Both the position numbers and the translations under genes were made by a program. From Clostridia bacterium (GTDB lineage Bacteria; Bacillota_A; Clostridia; Christensenellales; Aristaeellaceae): a stretch of DNA of 31,651 nt. The DNA lies in the NCBI GenBank assembly GCA_017509065.1, contig JAFWQM010000055.1, positions 1-31,651 on the forward strand, in the 5' to 3' direction. Positions 23,982-31,651 of this stretch are shown here, piece after piece. The notes beneath the pieces were generated by a model. That model saw nothing but the letters and a program-made list of their open reading frames with translations. It searched no databases and was not told the origin of the DNA. Positions within the stretch are counted from its first letter, which is position 1; each line of letters begins with the position of its first letter.

Positions 23982-24007
23982 GGGCCTGCAGAAGTCAGGC
24001 CCTTTTT
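23982..24007 (+). terminator. Intrinsic terminator of the 445-nt transcript
   Basis: GGGCCTG (23982-23988) pairs with CAGGCCC (23996-24002) around a 7-base loop, followed by five T. Confidence 0.85.
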
Positions 24008-24024
24008 CGTGCGAAAATAAACAT

Positions 24025-24473
24025 CCCCCGGCAAAGCCGGGGGCTTTTCACAAGCGGGCAAAGCCCTAGAATCCCCGCAAGCGCCCTTGCAGGCGCAAGA
24101 CGGTCTGCCAATTGCGTGAGCTTATTACTTGCTACCCGTAAACGGGTTGTCATTGCTTTTGCCAAGCATTGTCATCTGTTCTCCCATTTTGTCTTCGTCC
24201 AGTTGGTGCTTTATATATTCTGCAATCGCTTTTGTGTTTTTTCCAACCGTATCCACATAATATCCCCGGCACCAAAGTTCCCGATTTCGGTATCTATACT
24301 TTAATTCTCCAAATTGCTCGTATATCATCACACTGCTTTTCCCTTTTAGATATCCCATAAAACTTGATACTGATATCTTCGGCGGTATACTCACTATTGC
24401 TCCTTTCACTCTTTTTTCTCTTTGTAAAATACTTGTCTCCTTTACTTTGGTGCAAATACTATGTGGTATTTGC
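24025..24473 (-). mobile_element. IS200-type element remnant
   Basis: The remnant comprises a C-terminal tnpA fragment plus hairpins on both sides. A perfect 8-bp GC-rich hairpin with AAA loop (24025-24032 with 24036-24043) is probably near the right end, and a perfect 8-bp hairpin (24452-24459 with 24466-24473) lies upstream of the coding part, like the leader hairpin that hides the tnpA start in IS200. No tnpB is present. The outer border next to the repeat at 24487 suggests decay or insertion there. Confidence 0.65.
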
Positions 24474-24481
24474 AATTCCAT
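24125..24481 (-). pseudogene. IS200/IS605-type Y1 transposase (tnpA), N-terminal part missing
   Basis: The frame encodes 118 residues. From VSIPPKISVSSFMGYLKGKSS through LWCRGYYVDTVG to IAEYIKHQLDEDK and NPFTGSK it matches the C-terminal half of IS200 TnpA, including the catalytic Tyr of the YIKxQ helix. The upstream ~35 residues are unrelated and the HUH motif (normally HIHML just before VSIPPK) is replaced by KGAI. About 70 N-terminal residues are lost, so it cannot catalyse transposition alone. The leader hairpin remains, which suggests an internal deletion rather than simple truncation. Confidence 0.85.
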
Positions 24482-24486
24482 CGTGT

Positions 24487-24573
24487 ATTCAGGTATCGAA
24501 GTCAGGTAGAGGAGGATACGATGGGGCCGCGGAGGCCCCAGCGTTCCCTTTGCTGGATTATTAAGAGCTGAAT
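24487..24573 (+). repeat. MITE-like repeat, family 2, copy c
   Basis: This 87-base element starts ATTCAGGTATC and ends CTGAAT. It contains a perfect 7-bp hairpin TGGGGCC/GGCCCCA (24522-24528 with 24534-24540). It is an inverted copy of 26981-27066; the central ~30 bases are nearly identical. Its outer edge meets the IS200 remnant. Confidence 0.75.
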
Positions 24574-24622
24574 GTTAACGCGGACTTTCCTCTGATTCGG
24601 CAATCGCTTTTTGGTTTTTTGC

Positions 24623-24651
24623 TTTCCAATTCCCCTTTTCTGTGGTATATT
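24623..24651 (+). promoter_or_regulatory. Candidate promoter of the MoaF-like gene cluster
   Basis: TTTCCA (24623-24628), 17 bases, TATATT (24646-24651), 43 bases before the first ATG. Confidence 0.5.
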
Positions 24652-24693
24652 AGCAGATGAAGAAACAGAATACCGGGAAGGGAGAAGATACCG

Positions 24694-25545
24694 ATGGATC
24701 AGCAAAAGCGCCTGGAACCGGAGAAATACGAGGGCATGTCCATTTTCCGTCCGCCCTTATGCCATGAGCTGACAGGGAAACGTTTTCTTTTTGATCTGGA
24801 CGACGGCTTCAAATGGCGGCTCGAACTGAAAGATCATGAAACGCTGCTGTTCGGCAAGGCGGAGGCGGCTCCCCGCGCGTACCGCTACGAATGCCTGAAG
24901 CCCGAGGAAATCACATACTTTATCAACTTCGAGGAGGAAGGCGCGTTTCCCCGGATCGGGTACACGCTGGTGCTCGATCTGGAACAGCGCCTGGTCACCC
25001 TGGCGGTGGCCAATATGGGCCAGGACCCCAAATTCCCTAAGATGCCGGCGATCCGCTTCGTTTTCGGCGGTATTCTGAACGAAAAAGGCGAAGCGCCGAC
25101 CGTCCGCCACGGCTATACGCCCGATCTGGTCGGGCGGGCGATCAACTGGAATTACGGTACGTTTGACGTGGTGCACGTCTATTCCAGCGAGCGGTACTAT
25201 CGGGTCGCGTTTTCCGAAAAACGCCTGGCGCGGCTTAAGGCGCGGATGGAGGCCGAAGGAATCAAGCCGGATGCGCGGCGGGGCGCTTACGAAGATTACG
25301 CCGCGTACATCAAGATTAAGGACGGGCTGTATCTGGTGAGCCTGCTGGAAACGCAGCTGTGCCGTTCCAGAGGGCACGGAAACAGCCTGCTGTTCCTGAT
25401 GAACCTGAACGTGATGCATGACGTGGGCCGCTCCTTCGGCACCAACGATCAGGGAGAAAACGAAAACTATGTGTTCGGCGCGTTCGGGGAAGACTACGAC
25501 GTCGGCGAGACCCTGGCAAAGCCCAGCCTGTATTTTGTGCACTGA
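24694..25545 (+). CDS. MoaF-like protein A (two-domain, lipocalin-like), function unknown
   Basis: The protein has 283 residues and no signal peptide. The pattern resembles MoaF-type proteins (MoaF plus MoaF C-terminal domains): an N-terminal beta-rich domain with YRYECLKPEEITYFINF and GYTLVLDLEQRLVTLAV, then RHGYTPDLVGRAINWNYG and VVHVYSSERYYR opening the second domain. The end has GHGNSLLFLMNLNVMHDVGRSFG. It is a close paralogue of the next gene. MoaF is named for a monoamine regulon; its chemistry is not established, and the name's link to molybdenum cofactor is by annotation habit. The ATG follows GGGAAGGGAG. The family call is from memory of motifs and should be tested. Confidence 0.65.
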   Translation: MDQQKRLEPEKYEGMSIFRPPLCHELTGKRFLFDLDDGFKWRLELKDHETLLFGKAEAAPRAYRYECLKPEEITYFINFEEEGAFPRIGYTLVLDLEQRLVTLAVANMGQDPKFPKMPAIRFVFGGILNEKGEAPTVRHGYTPDLVGRAINWNYGTFDVVHVYSSERYYRVAFSEKRLARLKARMEAEGIKPDARRGAYEDYAAYIKIKDGLYLVSLLETQLCRSRGHGNSLLFLMNLNVMHDVGRSFGTNDQGENENYVFGAFGEDYDVGETLAKPSLYFVH

Positions 25546-25579
25546 CCGTGACCGATTTGACAAAGAGGAGGAAAACACC

Positions 25580-26446
25580 ATGGATGAAAACGTCAAAAGA
25601 AAGCTTCCGGAGCCGCCTGAATTTGAAGGAATGAGCCAGTACCGCCCAGCCCTCTGCTTTGAACTGGTGGGACAGAAATTTGACCTGGTGATGGACGACG
25701 GGTATGAATACGAGCTGAACTTCCTGAACCGCACCACCCTGACCTACGGCCGGGCGGACGAGGAAAAGAAGGAATACGCCTATGACTGCCTGAAGCCGGA
25801 GGACGTGACCTACTTCGTCAATTTTGAAAAGACCGGCGCAACGCCCAGGACCGGCGTCACCTTCGTGCTGGACATGGAGCAGAGCCTTGTCACGTCCAAT
25901 ATCTGTTCCGTCGGCGTCAATCCCAAATGGCCCAAGATGCCGGTGTACAAGATCACCTTCGGCGCAATCCGCCGCGAGGACGGCAGCGTTCCCACCATCC
26001 GCCACGGCTATACCGCCGACCTGGTAGGCAAGGCGATTCATTGGCGCTACGGGCGCATGGGCGTGGTACACGTCTATTCCAGCGAACGGTATTACCGCCT
26101 CACCATTGTCAAGGAAGATTTTCTCGGCCAGGAGCCCGCTGATCCTGAGGCGTTCCGGGAGCGCCAGCGCCGGGACGAAATGCGCCTGTACGAAGAACCG
26201 GGTGACTACATCAAGATCAAGGACGGCATTTACATCTTCAACGCGAATGAAGAAATGGCCTGCCGGGAACGGGGGCACGGCAACAACCTGTTCTTCCTGA
26301 TGAACCTGAACCGGATGCACGACGTAGGCCGCTCCTTCGGCCACAACGGCGAAGGAAAGCCGGAGAACTATACCTACGGCGCGTTCGGGGAATACTACGA
26401 CGCTTCCGACCTTCTCGCCAGAAAAACCACGGAATACATCAGGTGA
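25580..26446 (+). CDS. MoaF-like protein B (tandem paralogue of A)
   Basis: The 288-residue protein aligns with its upstream neighbour along its full length, including the identical run VVHVYSSERYYR and the shared CLKPE(D/E)(V/I)TYF, RHGYT, DLVG, GHGN and MHDVGRSFG blocks. It has an insertion of about 10 charged residues before GDYIKIKDG. The ATG at 25580 follows AGAGGAGG, 34 bases after the previous stop; the frame is open further upstream only inside the previous gene. Conserved His, Tyr and Arg residues shared by both copies are candidates for a ligand pocket. Confidence 0.65.
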   Translation: MDENVKRKLPEPPEFEGMSQYRPALCFELVGQKFDLVMDDGYEYELNFLNRTTLTYGRADEEKKEYAYDCLKPEDVTYFVNFEKTGATPRTGVTFVLDMEQSLVTSNICSVGVNPKWPKMPVYKITFGAIRREDGSVPTIRHGYTADLVGKAIHWRYGRMGVVHVYSSERYYRLTIVKEDFLGQEPADPEAFRERQRRDEMRLYEEPGDYIKIKDGIYIFNANEEMACRERGHGNNLFFLMNLNRMHDVGRSFGHNGEGKPENYTYGAFGEYYDASDLLARKTTEYIR

Positions 26447-26451
26447 ACCGC

Positions 26452-26922
26452 ATGGAAAAGAATCGTTTGACTGAACGGATTCTGCGGGCAAAGAATCCTT
26501 ACACGCCGCCCCTTTCCCGCGAAGCGGACGGAGAAGCGCCGCTCTGCGCGGTCCGGGGCAGCGTCAAATGCGAAGAAGGCGCTTTTCTGCTTCTGACGGA
26601 CGACGGCCCCGTGTTCCTGGATCAGGCAGCAGAGAAGGACACCTGGCCGCTGACCCATGATCTGGACGGCTGGACAGCCGAAATCGCTTTCAGCCAGGAC
26701 ACGGTGCTCCCCTGTACGTTCAACGGGGAAACGCTCCGCTGGGAAAATGCTGAAATCCCTGTCCAATGCCGAAAGCCGCGGGAACGCCTTTATCTCGTTT
26801 TCTCTGAAACGGAAGACGGGTCGATGCTGCTCGTTTTGGACACCGCCCGTTTCCTGGTGTACGGTGCGATCGGCGGCACGCTCCTGGGCGGCTACATCCG
26901 AAATATGCCGCAGGACCGGTAA
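26452..26922 (+). CDS. Small protein of the MoaF-like cluster, possible single-domain relative
   Basis: From ATG at 26452 the protein has 156 residues (a GTG at 26443 overlaps the previous stop and is less likely; AGGTGA lies 5 bases before the ATG). I do not recognise it directly. The stretch RKPRERLYLVFSETEDGSMLLVLDTARFLV lines up with KPEEITYFINFEEEG...GYTLVLDLEQRLV of protein A, including the spacing of the preceding WENAEIPVQC with RYEC. It may be one MoaF-like barrel. Its tight spacing shows cotranscription with A and B. No membrane segment is evident. Confidence 0.55.
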   Translation: MEKNRLTERILRAKNPYTPPLSREADGEAPLCAVRGSVKCEEGAFLLLTDDGPVFLDQAAEKDTWPLTHDLDGWTAEIAFSQDTVLPCTFNGETLRWENAEIPVQCRKPRERLYLVFSETEDGSMLLVLDTARFLVYGAIGGTLLGGYIRNMPQDR

Positions 26923-26980
26923 AGGCACAGCCTCTTTCTGCTGGCATATAACACCTGCTCCTCGCATAAGAGGCGTAACT

Positions 26981-27066
26981 ATTCAGGTATAAATCTTCCA
27001 GAGAAGGAACGCTGGGGCCTCCGCGGCCCCATCGTAACCTCCCGTAACTGGCCTCGATACCTGAAT
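26981..27066 (-). repeat. MITE-like repeat, family 2, copy d
   Basis: This 86-base element has perfect 10-bp terminal inverted repeats, ATTCAGGTAT (26981-26990) and ATACCTGAAT (27057-27066), and the GGGGCC/GGCCCC central hairpin. It is inverted relative to copy c, so c and d bracket the three MoaF-like genes. Together with the hairpin-poor sequence on either side it fills most of the 296-base gap before tex. Confidence 0.8.
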
Positions 27067-27114
27067 GGAAACTAAAAGCCCGCTCTCCCTGTATCTGCTG
27101 CCCGAGGGTTATGC

Positions 27115-27143
27115 TTGCGTTTCCGCCGTGTTTCCCTTATAAT
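27115..27143 (+). promoter_or_regulatory. Promoter of tex
   Basis: TTGCGT (27115-27120), 17 bases, TATAAT (27138-27143), 75 bases before the ATG. Confidence 0.65.
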
Positions 27144-27218
27144 AACCCTGCCGCTTTGAGCGGGACAATGAAACCGTCGGAAACTTCCGATGACGATACA
27201 GCTGCGAGGAGGAACCTT

Positions 27219-29369
<2,151 letters not shown>

Positions 29370-29456
29370 AACCACCGGACGTCCGAATCATTTCCTCCAT
29401 CTACCATTTTTGCACTTCACTCACTTCACTTTCAATAATTTTATTGAAAAAAAGTC

Positions 29457-29485
29457 TTGCATTTTCGGTTGAAATCGTGTAGAAT
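29457..29485 (+). promoter_or_regulatory. Promoter of the rpsF-ssb-rpsR operon
   Basis: TTGCAT (29457-29462), 17 bases, TAGAAT (29480-29485), within AT-rich sequence; the leader to rpsF is about 62 bases. Confidence 0.75.
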
Positions 29486-29498
29486 ATTTAATTGGCAC

Positions 29499-29526
29499 AT
29501 CCTTGCGTCCTACAAGGATAGGACGC
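29499..29526 (+). promoter_or_regulatory. Mutually exclusive hairpins in the rpsF leader
   Basis: ATCCTTG (29499-29505) can pair with CAAGGAT (29513-29519), and GCGTCCTA (29505-29512) with TAGGACGC (29519-29526). The arms interleave, so only one hairpin can form at a time. This is a candidate autoregulatory leader for S6/S18. The bulged CCG feature known from the S6:S18 leader is not obvious here. Confidence 0.45.
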
Positions 29527-29554
29527 CATAAGTCCATGAGGAGGTGAAAGAACT

Positions 29555-29968
29555 ATGAACAAGTATGAAGTGGTGTACATCATCGATCCTGCTGTGGAAG
29601 ACGAAGCCCGCAAGGCTCTCATCGCCCGTTTCAACGAGCTGATCACCGGCAACGGCGGCTCTGTGGACAAGGTGGAGGAGTGGGGCAGGAAGCGCCTGGC
29701 CTATGCCATCGACTATAAGACCGAGGGCTATTACGTGCTGGTGAACTTCCAGGCCGAAGCTGATCTTCCCAAGGAACTGGAGCGCAACCTTCAGATTTCC
29801 GACAGCGTCATCCGCTATCAGGTGATCCGGCAGATCGAGCGCAAGGTGGGCATCAAGCCCCGCGTTGCGCGTCCCGCGCCCGTGGCGCCCGCGGCTCCTG
29901 TAGCCGCCCCCGCCGTGGAAGAGGCCCCCGCTGCTGAAGCCCCTGCAGAAACCCCCGCCGCTGAATAA
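29555..29968 (+). CDS. rpsF: Small ribosomal subunit protein bS6
   Basis: This 137-residue protein has the bS6 core MNKYEVVYIIDP...WGRKRLAYAIDYKTEGYYVLVNF up to about residue 100, which binds bS18 on 16S rRNA. A low-complexity Ala/Pro/Glu tail of about 35 residues follows. The ATG follows GAGGAGGTG. It is the first gene of the conserved rpsF-ssb-rpsR unit, 14 bases before ssb. Confidence 0.97.
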   Translation: MNKYEVVYIIDPAVEDEARKALIARFNELITGNGGSVDKVEEWGRKRLAYAIDYKTEGYYVLVNFQAEADLPKELERNLQISDSVIRYQVIRQIERKVGIKPRVARPAPVAPAAPVAAPAVEEAPAAEAPAETPAAE

Positions 29969-29982
29969 TCGGAGGAGCGAAG

Positions 29983-30450
29983 ATGAACAAGGTTATCCTG
30001 ATCGGTAATTTAACCCGTGATCCTGAACTGCGCACTACGCCCAGCGGTGATTCCGTGTGTTCCTTCACCGTCGCCGTCAACCGCCGCCGCGGCAGCAATG
30101 CCGAAGCGGGCCAGCCTGAGGCGGATTTCTTCCGCGTCAGCGTATGGCGGCAGCAGGGGGAGAACTGCGCGAAATACCTGAGCAAAGGGCGGAAAGTGTA
30201 TGTCAGCGGCCCCGTCACCTGCCGCACCTACGTGGGCAATGACGGCCAAACCCGCGCCAGCCTGGAAGTGACGGCCAATGAAGTGGAGTTTCTCTCTTCC
30301 CGGAACGACCAGGGCGATATGGGCGGCTACAGCGCCCCCGCGGCTCCTGCTCCCGCTGCGCCCCGTCCCGCCGCGAACAATGCGGCTTACGGCAGCGCGC
30401 CTCAAGGCGGCGGATTCGTGCAGGTGGACGAAGAAGAATTGCCTTTCTGA
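29983..30450 (+). CDS. ssb: Single-stranded DNA-binding protein
   Basis: The 155-residue protein has an OB fold (MNKVILIGNLTRDPELRTTPSGDSVCSFTVAVNR...ADFFRVSVW...YLSKGRKVYVSG), a Pro/Ala/Gly linker and the acidic tip DEEELPF that recruits repair and replication partners. It binds ssDNA as a tetramer. The start follows GGAGGAG, and its place between the S6 and S18 genes is the standard one. Confidence 0.97.
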   Translation: MNKVILIGNLTRDPELRTTPSGDSVCSFTVAVNRRRGSNAEAGQPEADFFRVSVWRQQGENCAKYLSKGRKVYVSGPVTCRTYVGNDGQTRASLEVTANEVEFLSSRNDQGDMGGYSAPAAPAPAAPRPAANNAAYGSAPQGGGFVQVDEEELPF

Positions 30451-30492
30451 TGACCTTCAACGGAAATCATTGAATGAAGGAGGAAAACGATT

Positions 30493-30747
30493 ATGTCTGA
30501 AGATCGTGGCGAAAAGCGCCCGCGTCCCCGTGGAAAACGCCCCCGCCGCAAGGTGTGCGATTTCTGCGTGAGCAAGATTGAATACATTGATTATAAGGAT
30601 GTCAACCGCCTGCGCCGTTCCATCAACGAGCGCGGCAAGATCCTGCCCCGTCGTATGACCGGCAACTGCGCCAAGCATCAGCGTCAGCTGAGCGAGGCCA
30701 TCAAGCGCGCCCGTGCCATCGCGCTGCTGCCCTACACGGTGGATTAA
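30493..30747 (+). CDS. rpsR: Small ribosomal subunit protein bS18, zinc-ligand type
   Basis: The 84-residue basic protein contains [24 protein letters not shown], diagnostic of bS18. It keeps a CxxC (C22, C25) and a later CxxH (C59, H62), the set expected for the zinc-binding form. A Lys/Arg/Pro-rich N-terminus precedes the core. AAGGAGG precedes the ATG. It closes the operon; a terminator follows. Confidence 0.96.
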   Translation: MSEDRGEKRPRPRGKRPRRKVCDFCVSKIEYIDYKDVNRLRRSINERGKILPRRMTGNCAKHQRQLSEAIKRARAIALLPYTVD

Positions 30748-30762
30748 TCTTTTTGTTCAAAT

Positions 30763-30814
30763 GGGCTGTCTCAAAACGCCAGATTTTTATGTGGTGTGAG
30801 AGGCAGCCCTTTTT
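30763..30814 (+). terminator. Terminator of the rpsF-ssb-rpsR operon
   Basis: GGGCTG-TCTC (30763-30772) pairs with GAG(A)GG-CAGCCC (ending 30809) and is followed by five T. The loop is long, about 26 bases. Confidence 0.7.
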
Positions 30815-30815
30815 C

Positions 30816-31029
30816 TATGCACAAAAGGGAGAAGATTAAAAAATTTCTTCAAATACAAAGAAGAAGGGAAACCATTCTCCGCTATGAGAACGTTCCATTC
30901 TCCATTTCTTTGCTTTGCTATAGTCATCATGCGATATCGGCTTTCACTATCCCCAGCCGTCGTCAACCCAGCTGTCAATTGTTTACGCAATGATATCCTG
31001 AAAATTCATTGCTTTTCTCCTCGTTCTGC
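30816..31029. other. AT-rich intergenic region with no supported gene
   Basis: Short open frames on both strands lack ribosome sites and resemble nothing I know. One weak hairpin, TTCTTC (30845-30850) with GAAGAA (30860-30865), is followed on the minus strand by a T-run (30843-30838) and may terminate the phosphatase gene about 165 bases past its stop. Confidence 0.4.
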
Positions 31030-31479
31030 TTATTGGTTCGGCCCTGAAATATCATTTGACCCATTTTCGCCTTGCATGGGACCAGGAATAATCCCCGCAT
31101 TGCGCATGGCGACAAGCAGCTTCTGGGCGCATGCCTCGTAAACGGCATCATTTCCACCATAAGGATCGGATATGGACGGATTCAGGACATGGATTTTCCC
31201 GGCGTACTCAGAGAACCGCATCTGGAGCGTTTTCGCATGGTCGAGGGTCATAGCGTATACCTGGGACGCCTCCCGCATGAGATAGTCCTGTACGTTCCGC
31301 GCCAGATGTGCGCTGAGATCGCCCCCGTGACGCTTGGCAGCCCGAACGGCCTCGGGTGTCGCCACATCCCCCGGATCAGCGGATAGCCCGGCAGACTGGG
31401 CGTCCACGCCGTAGGCGCGAGCCAGCGCGGCGGCTAAGGGACTGCGGCAAGTGTTGCCTGTACAGACAAACAGAATCAT
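31030..31479 (-). CDS. Low-molecular-weight protein tyrosine phosphatase (YwlE/Wzb type)
   Basis: The 149-residue protein has the P-loop VCTGNTCRSP (C6 nucleophile, R12) and the general-acid motif DPYGG (D105). The Thr in CTGNTCRS is the residue typical of YwlE-type arginine phosphatases, as opposed to Ile/Leu in tyrosine-specific members, so arginine phosphatase activity is possible. The ATG at 31479 follows GGGAGGT; an in-frame GTG at 31494 would cover that site. It could oppose the CpsD kinase far upstream, but no linkage is shown. Confidence 0.88.
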   Translation of the reverse strand: MILFVCTGNTCRSPLAAALARAYGVDAQSAGLSADPGDVATPEAVRAAKRHGGDLSAHLARNVQDYLMREASQVYAMTLDHAKTLQMRFSEYAGKIHVLNPSISDPYGGNDAVYEACAQKLLVAMRNAGIIPGPMQGENGSNDISGPNQ

Positions 31480-31511
31480 GAACTGACCTCCCACATATCA
31501 GGATGAAATAC

Positions 31512-31651
31512 TATTGCTCGCCCAATTGAATCGTGAATTCAGATGCGGGATGAGAAATCGTTCCAGACAAGGAACGAAACCGCAGGAATACTGGAGGTAT
31601 TTCAAGGTTGAGTGACGCAGGATGGACCGATTTATCGCCCGCAGATAATTC
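31512..31651. repeat. MITE-like repeat, family 1 (truncated by the window end)
   Basis: It begins TATTGCTCGCCCAATTGAAT, the inverted counterpart of the end of the copy at 112-140. It has a hairpin CGTTCC/GGAACG (31559-31564 with 31571-31576) and ends in the 54-base block shared with 64-117. By combining the two partial copies the complete element is about 163 bases with 29-base terminal inverted repeats. Confidence 0.7.

Larger units (their letters stand above)
23563..24007 (+). ncRNA. Candidate structured RNA of about 445 nt, family unknown
   Basis: It is bounded by a near-consensus promoter and an intrinsic terminator, and is A-rich, unlike the flanking genes. Pairings seen by eye: 23564-23569 with 23577-23582 (GATAGG/CCTATC), 23722-23727 with 23784-23789 (TCTGCT/AGCAGA), a long-range CGACGC/GCGTCG (23764-23769 with 23883-23888), a nested CCTGAA/TTCAGG (about 23819-23824 with 23871-23876) enclosing an AACAC/GTGTT hairpin, and a GACAG...CTGGTC hairpin near 23914-23946. 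A 22-codon ORF with a strong ribosome site starts at 23662. I see no RNase P, tmRNA or 6S hallmarks. It may be a long leader or dual-function RNA. Confidence 0.5.

Noticed and set aside
30787..30993. Overlapping small open frames on both strands after rpsR.
   Set aside because: Neither has a ribosome site or a recognisable sequence, and one runs through the rpsR terminator.

Overview
The window looks like a chromosomal contig from a fairly high-GC member of the Clostridia (Bacillota), probably an uncultured gut or rumen lineage. The evidence is strong AGGAGG-type ribosome binding sites, sigma-A promoters, a Bacillus-type PurR, the FHA-SEDS-PBP cell-wall cluster, an rpsF-ssb-rpsR operon, a CUT1 sugar ABC operon with no ATPase gene, and IS200-type debris. 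The order or family cannot be fixed from the sequence alone. Both window ends lie in copies of one small inverted-repeat element, which is what is expected when an assembly breaks at a repeat.

Layout. 1-250: two abutting MITE-like repeats. 399-3732 (+): a stand-alone FRG-domain protein, then a GT4 glycosyltransferase and a PlsC-type acyltransferase that overlap by 4 bases (a probable glycolipid pair). 3733-4319: no gene, but a terminator, two repeat-family hairpins and a striking five-stem palindromic element. 7504-4320 (-): an LCP, secreted protein, CpsC and CpsD module, a capsule/EPS attachment and control set without its glycosyltransferases, with its own promoter inside the end of the upstream gene. 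13346-7622 (-): two tandem esterases, then FHA, SEDS (FtsW/RodA), class B PBP and a NodB-type deacetylase, a cell-wall cluster.

20511-13598 (-): a plant-glycan operon (GH2, solute-binding protein, two permeases, secreted GH43). It is divergent from an XRE-type regulator with a GyrI-like ligand domain (20885-21553, +). The shared intergenic region carries four copies of an 8-base operator candidate. 23332-21656 (-): purR with PurBox-like sites, a HIT protein, and rpsU (GTG start).

23504-24007 (+): a non-coding locus with an operator-like palindrome, a near-consensus promoter, about 445 nt of A-rich structured transcript with a 22-codon ORF, and an intrinsic terminator. I could not assign it to a known RNA family; it is the best candidate here for something undescribed. 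It is followed by an IS200 remnant lacking its HUH half. 24694-26922 (+): three related genes, two tandem two-domain MoaF-like proteins and one small single-domain-like protein, bracketed by inverted copies of an 86-87 bp MITE with 10-bp terminal repeats. 27219-30747 (+): tex, then rpsF-ssb-rpsR. 31479-31030 (-): a low-molecular-weight protein tyrosine phosphatase.

Protein family calls rest on motifs read by eye; no database search was run.
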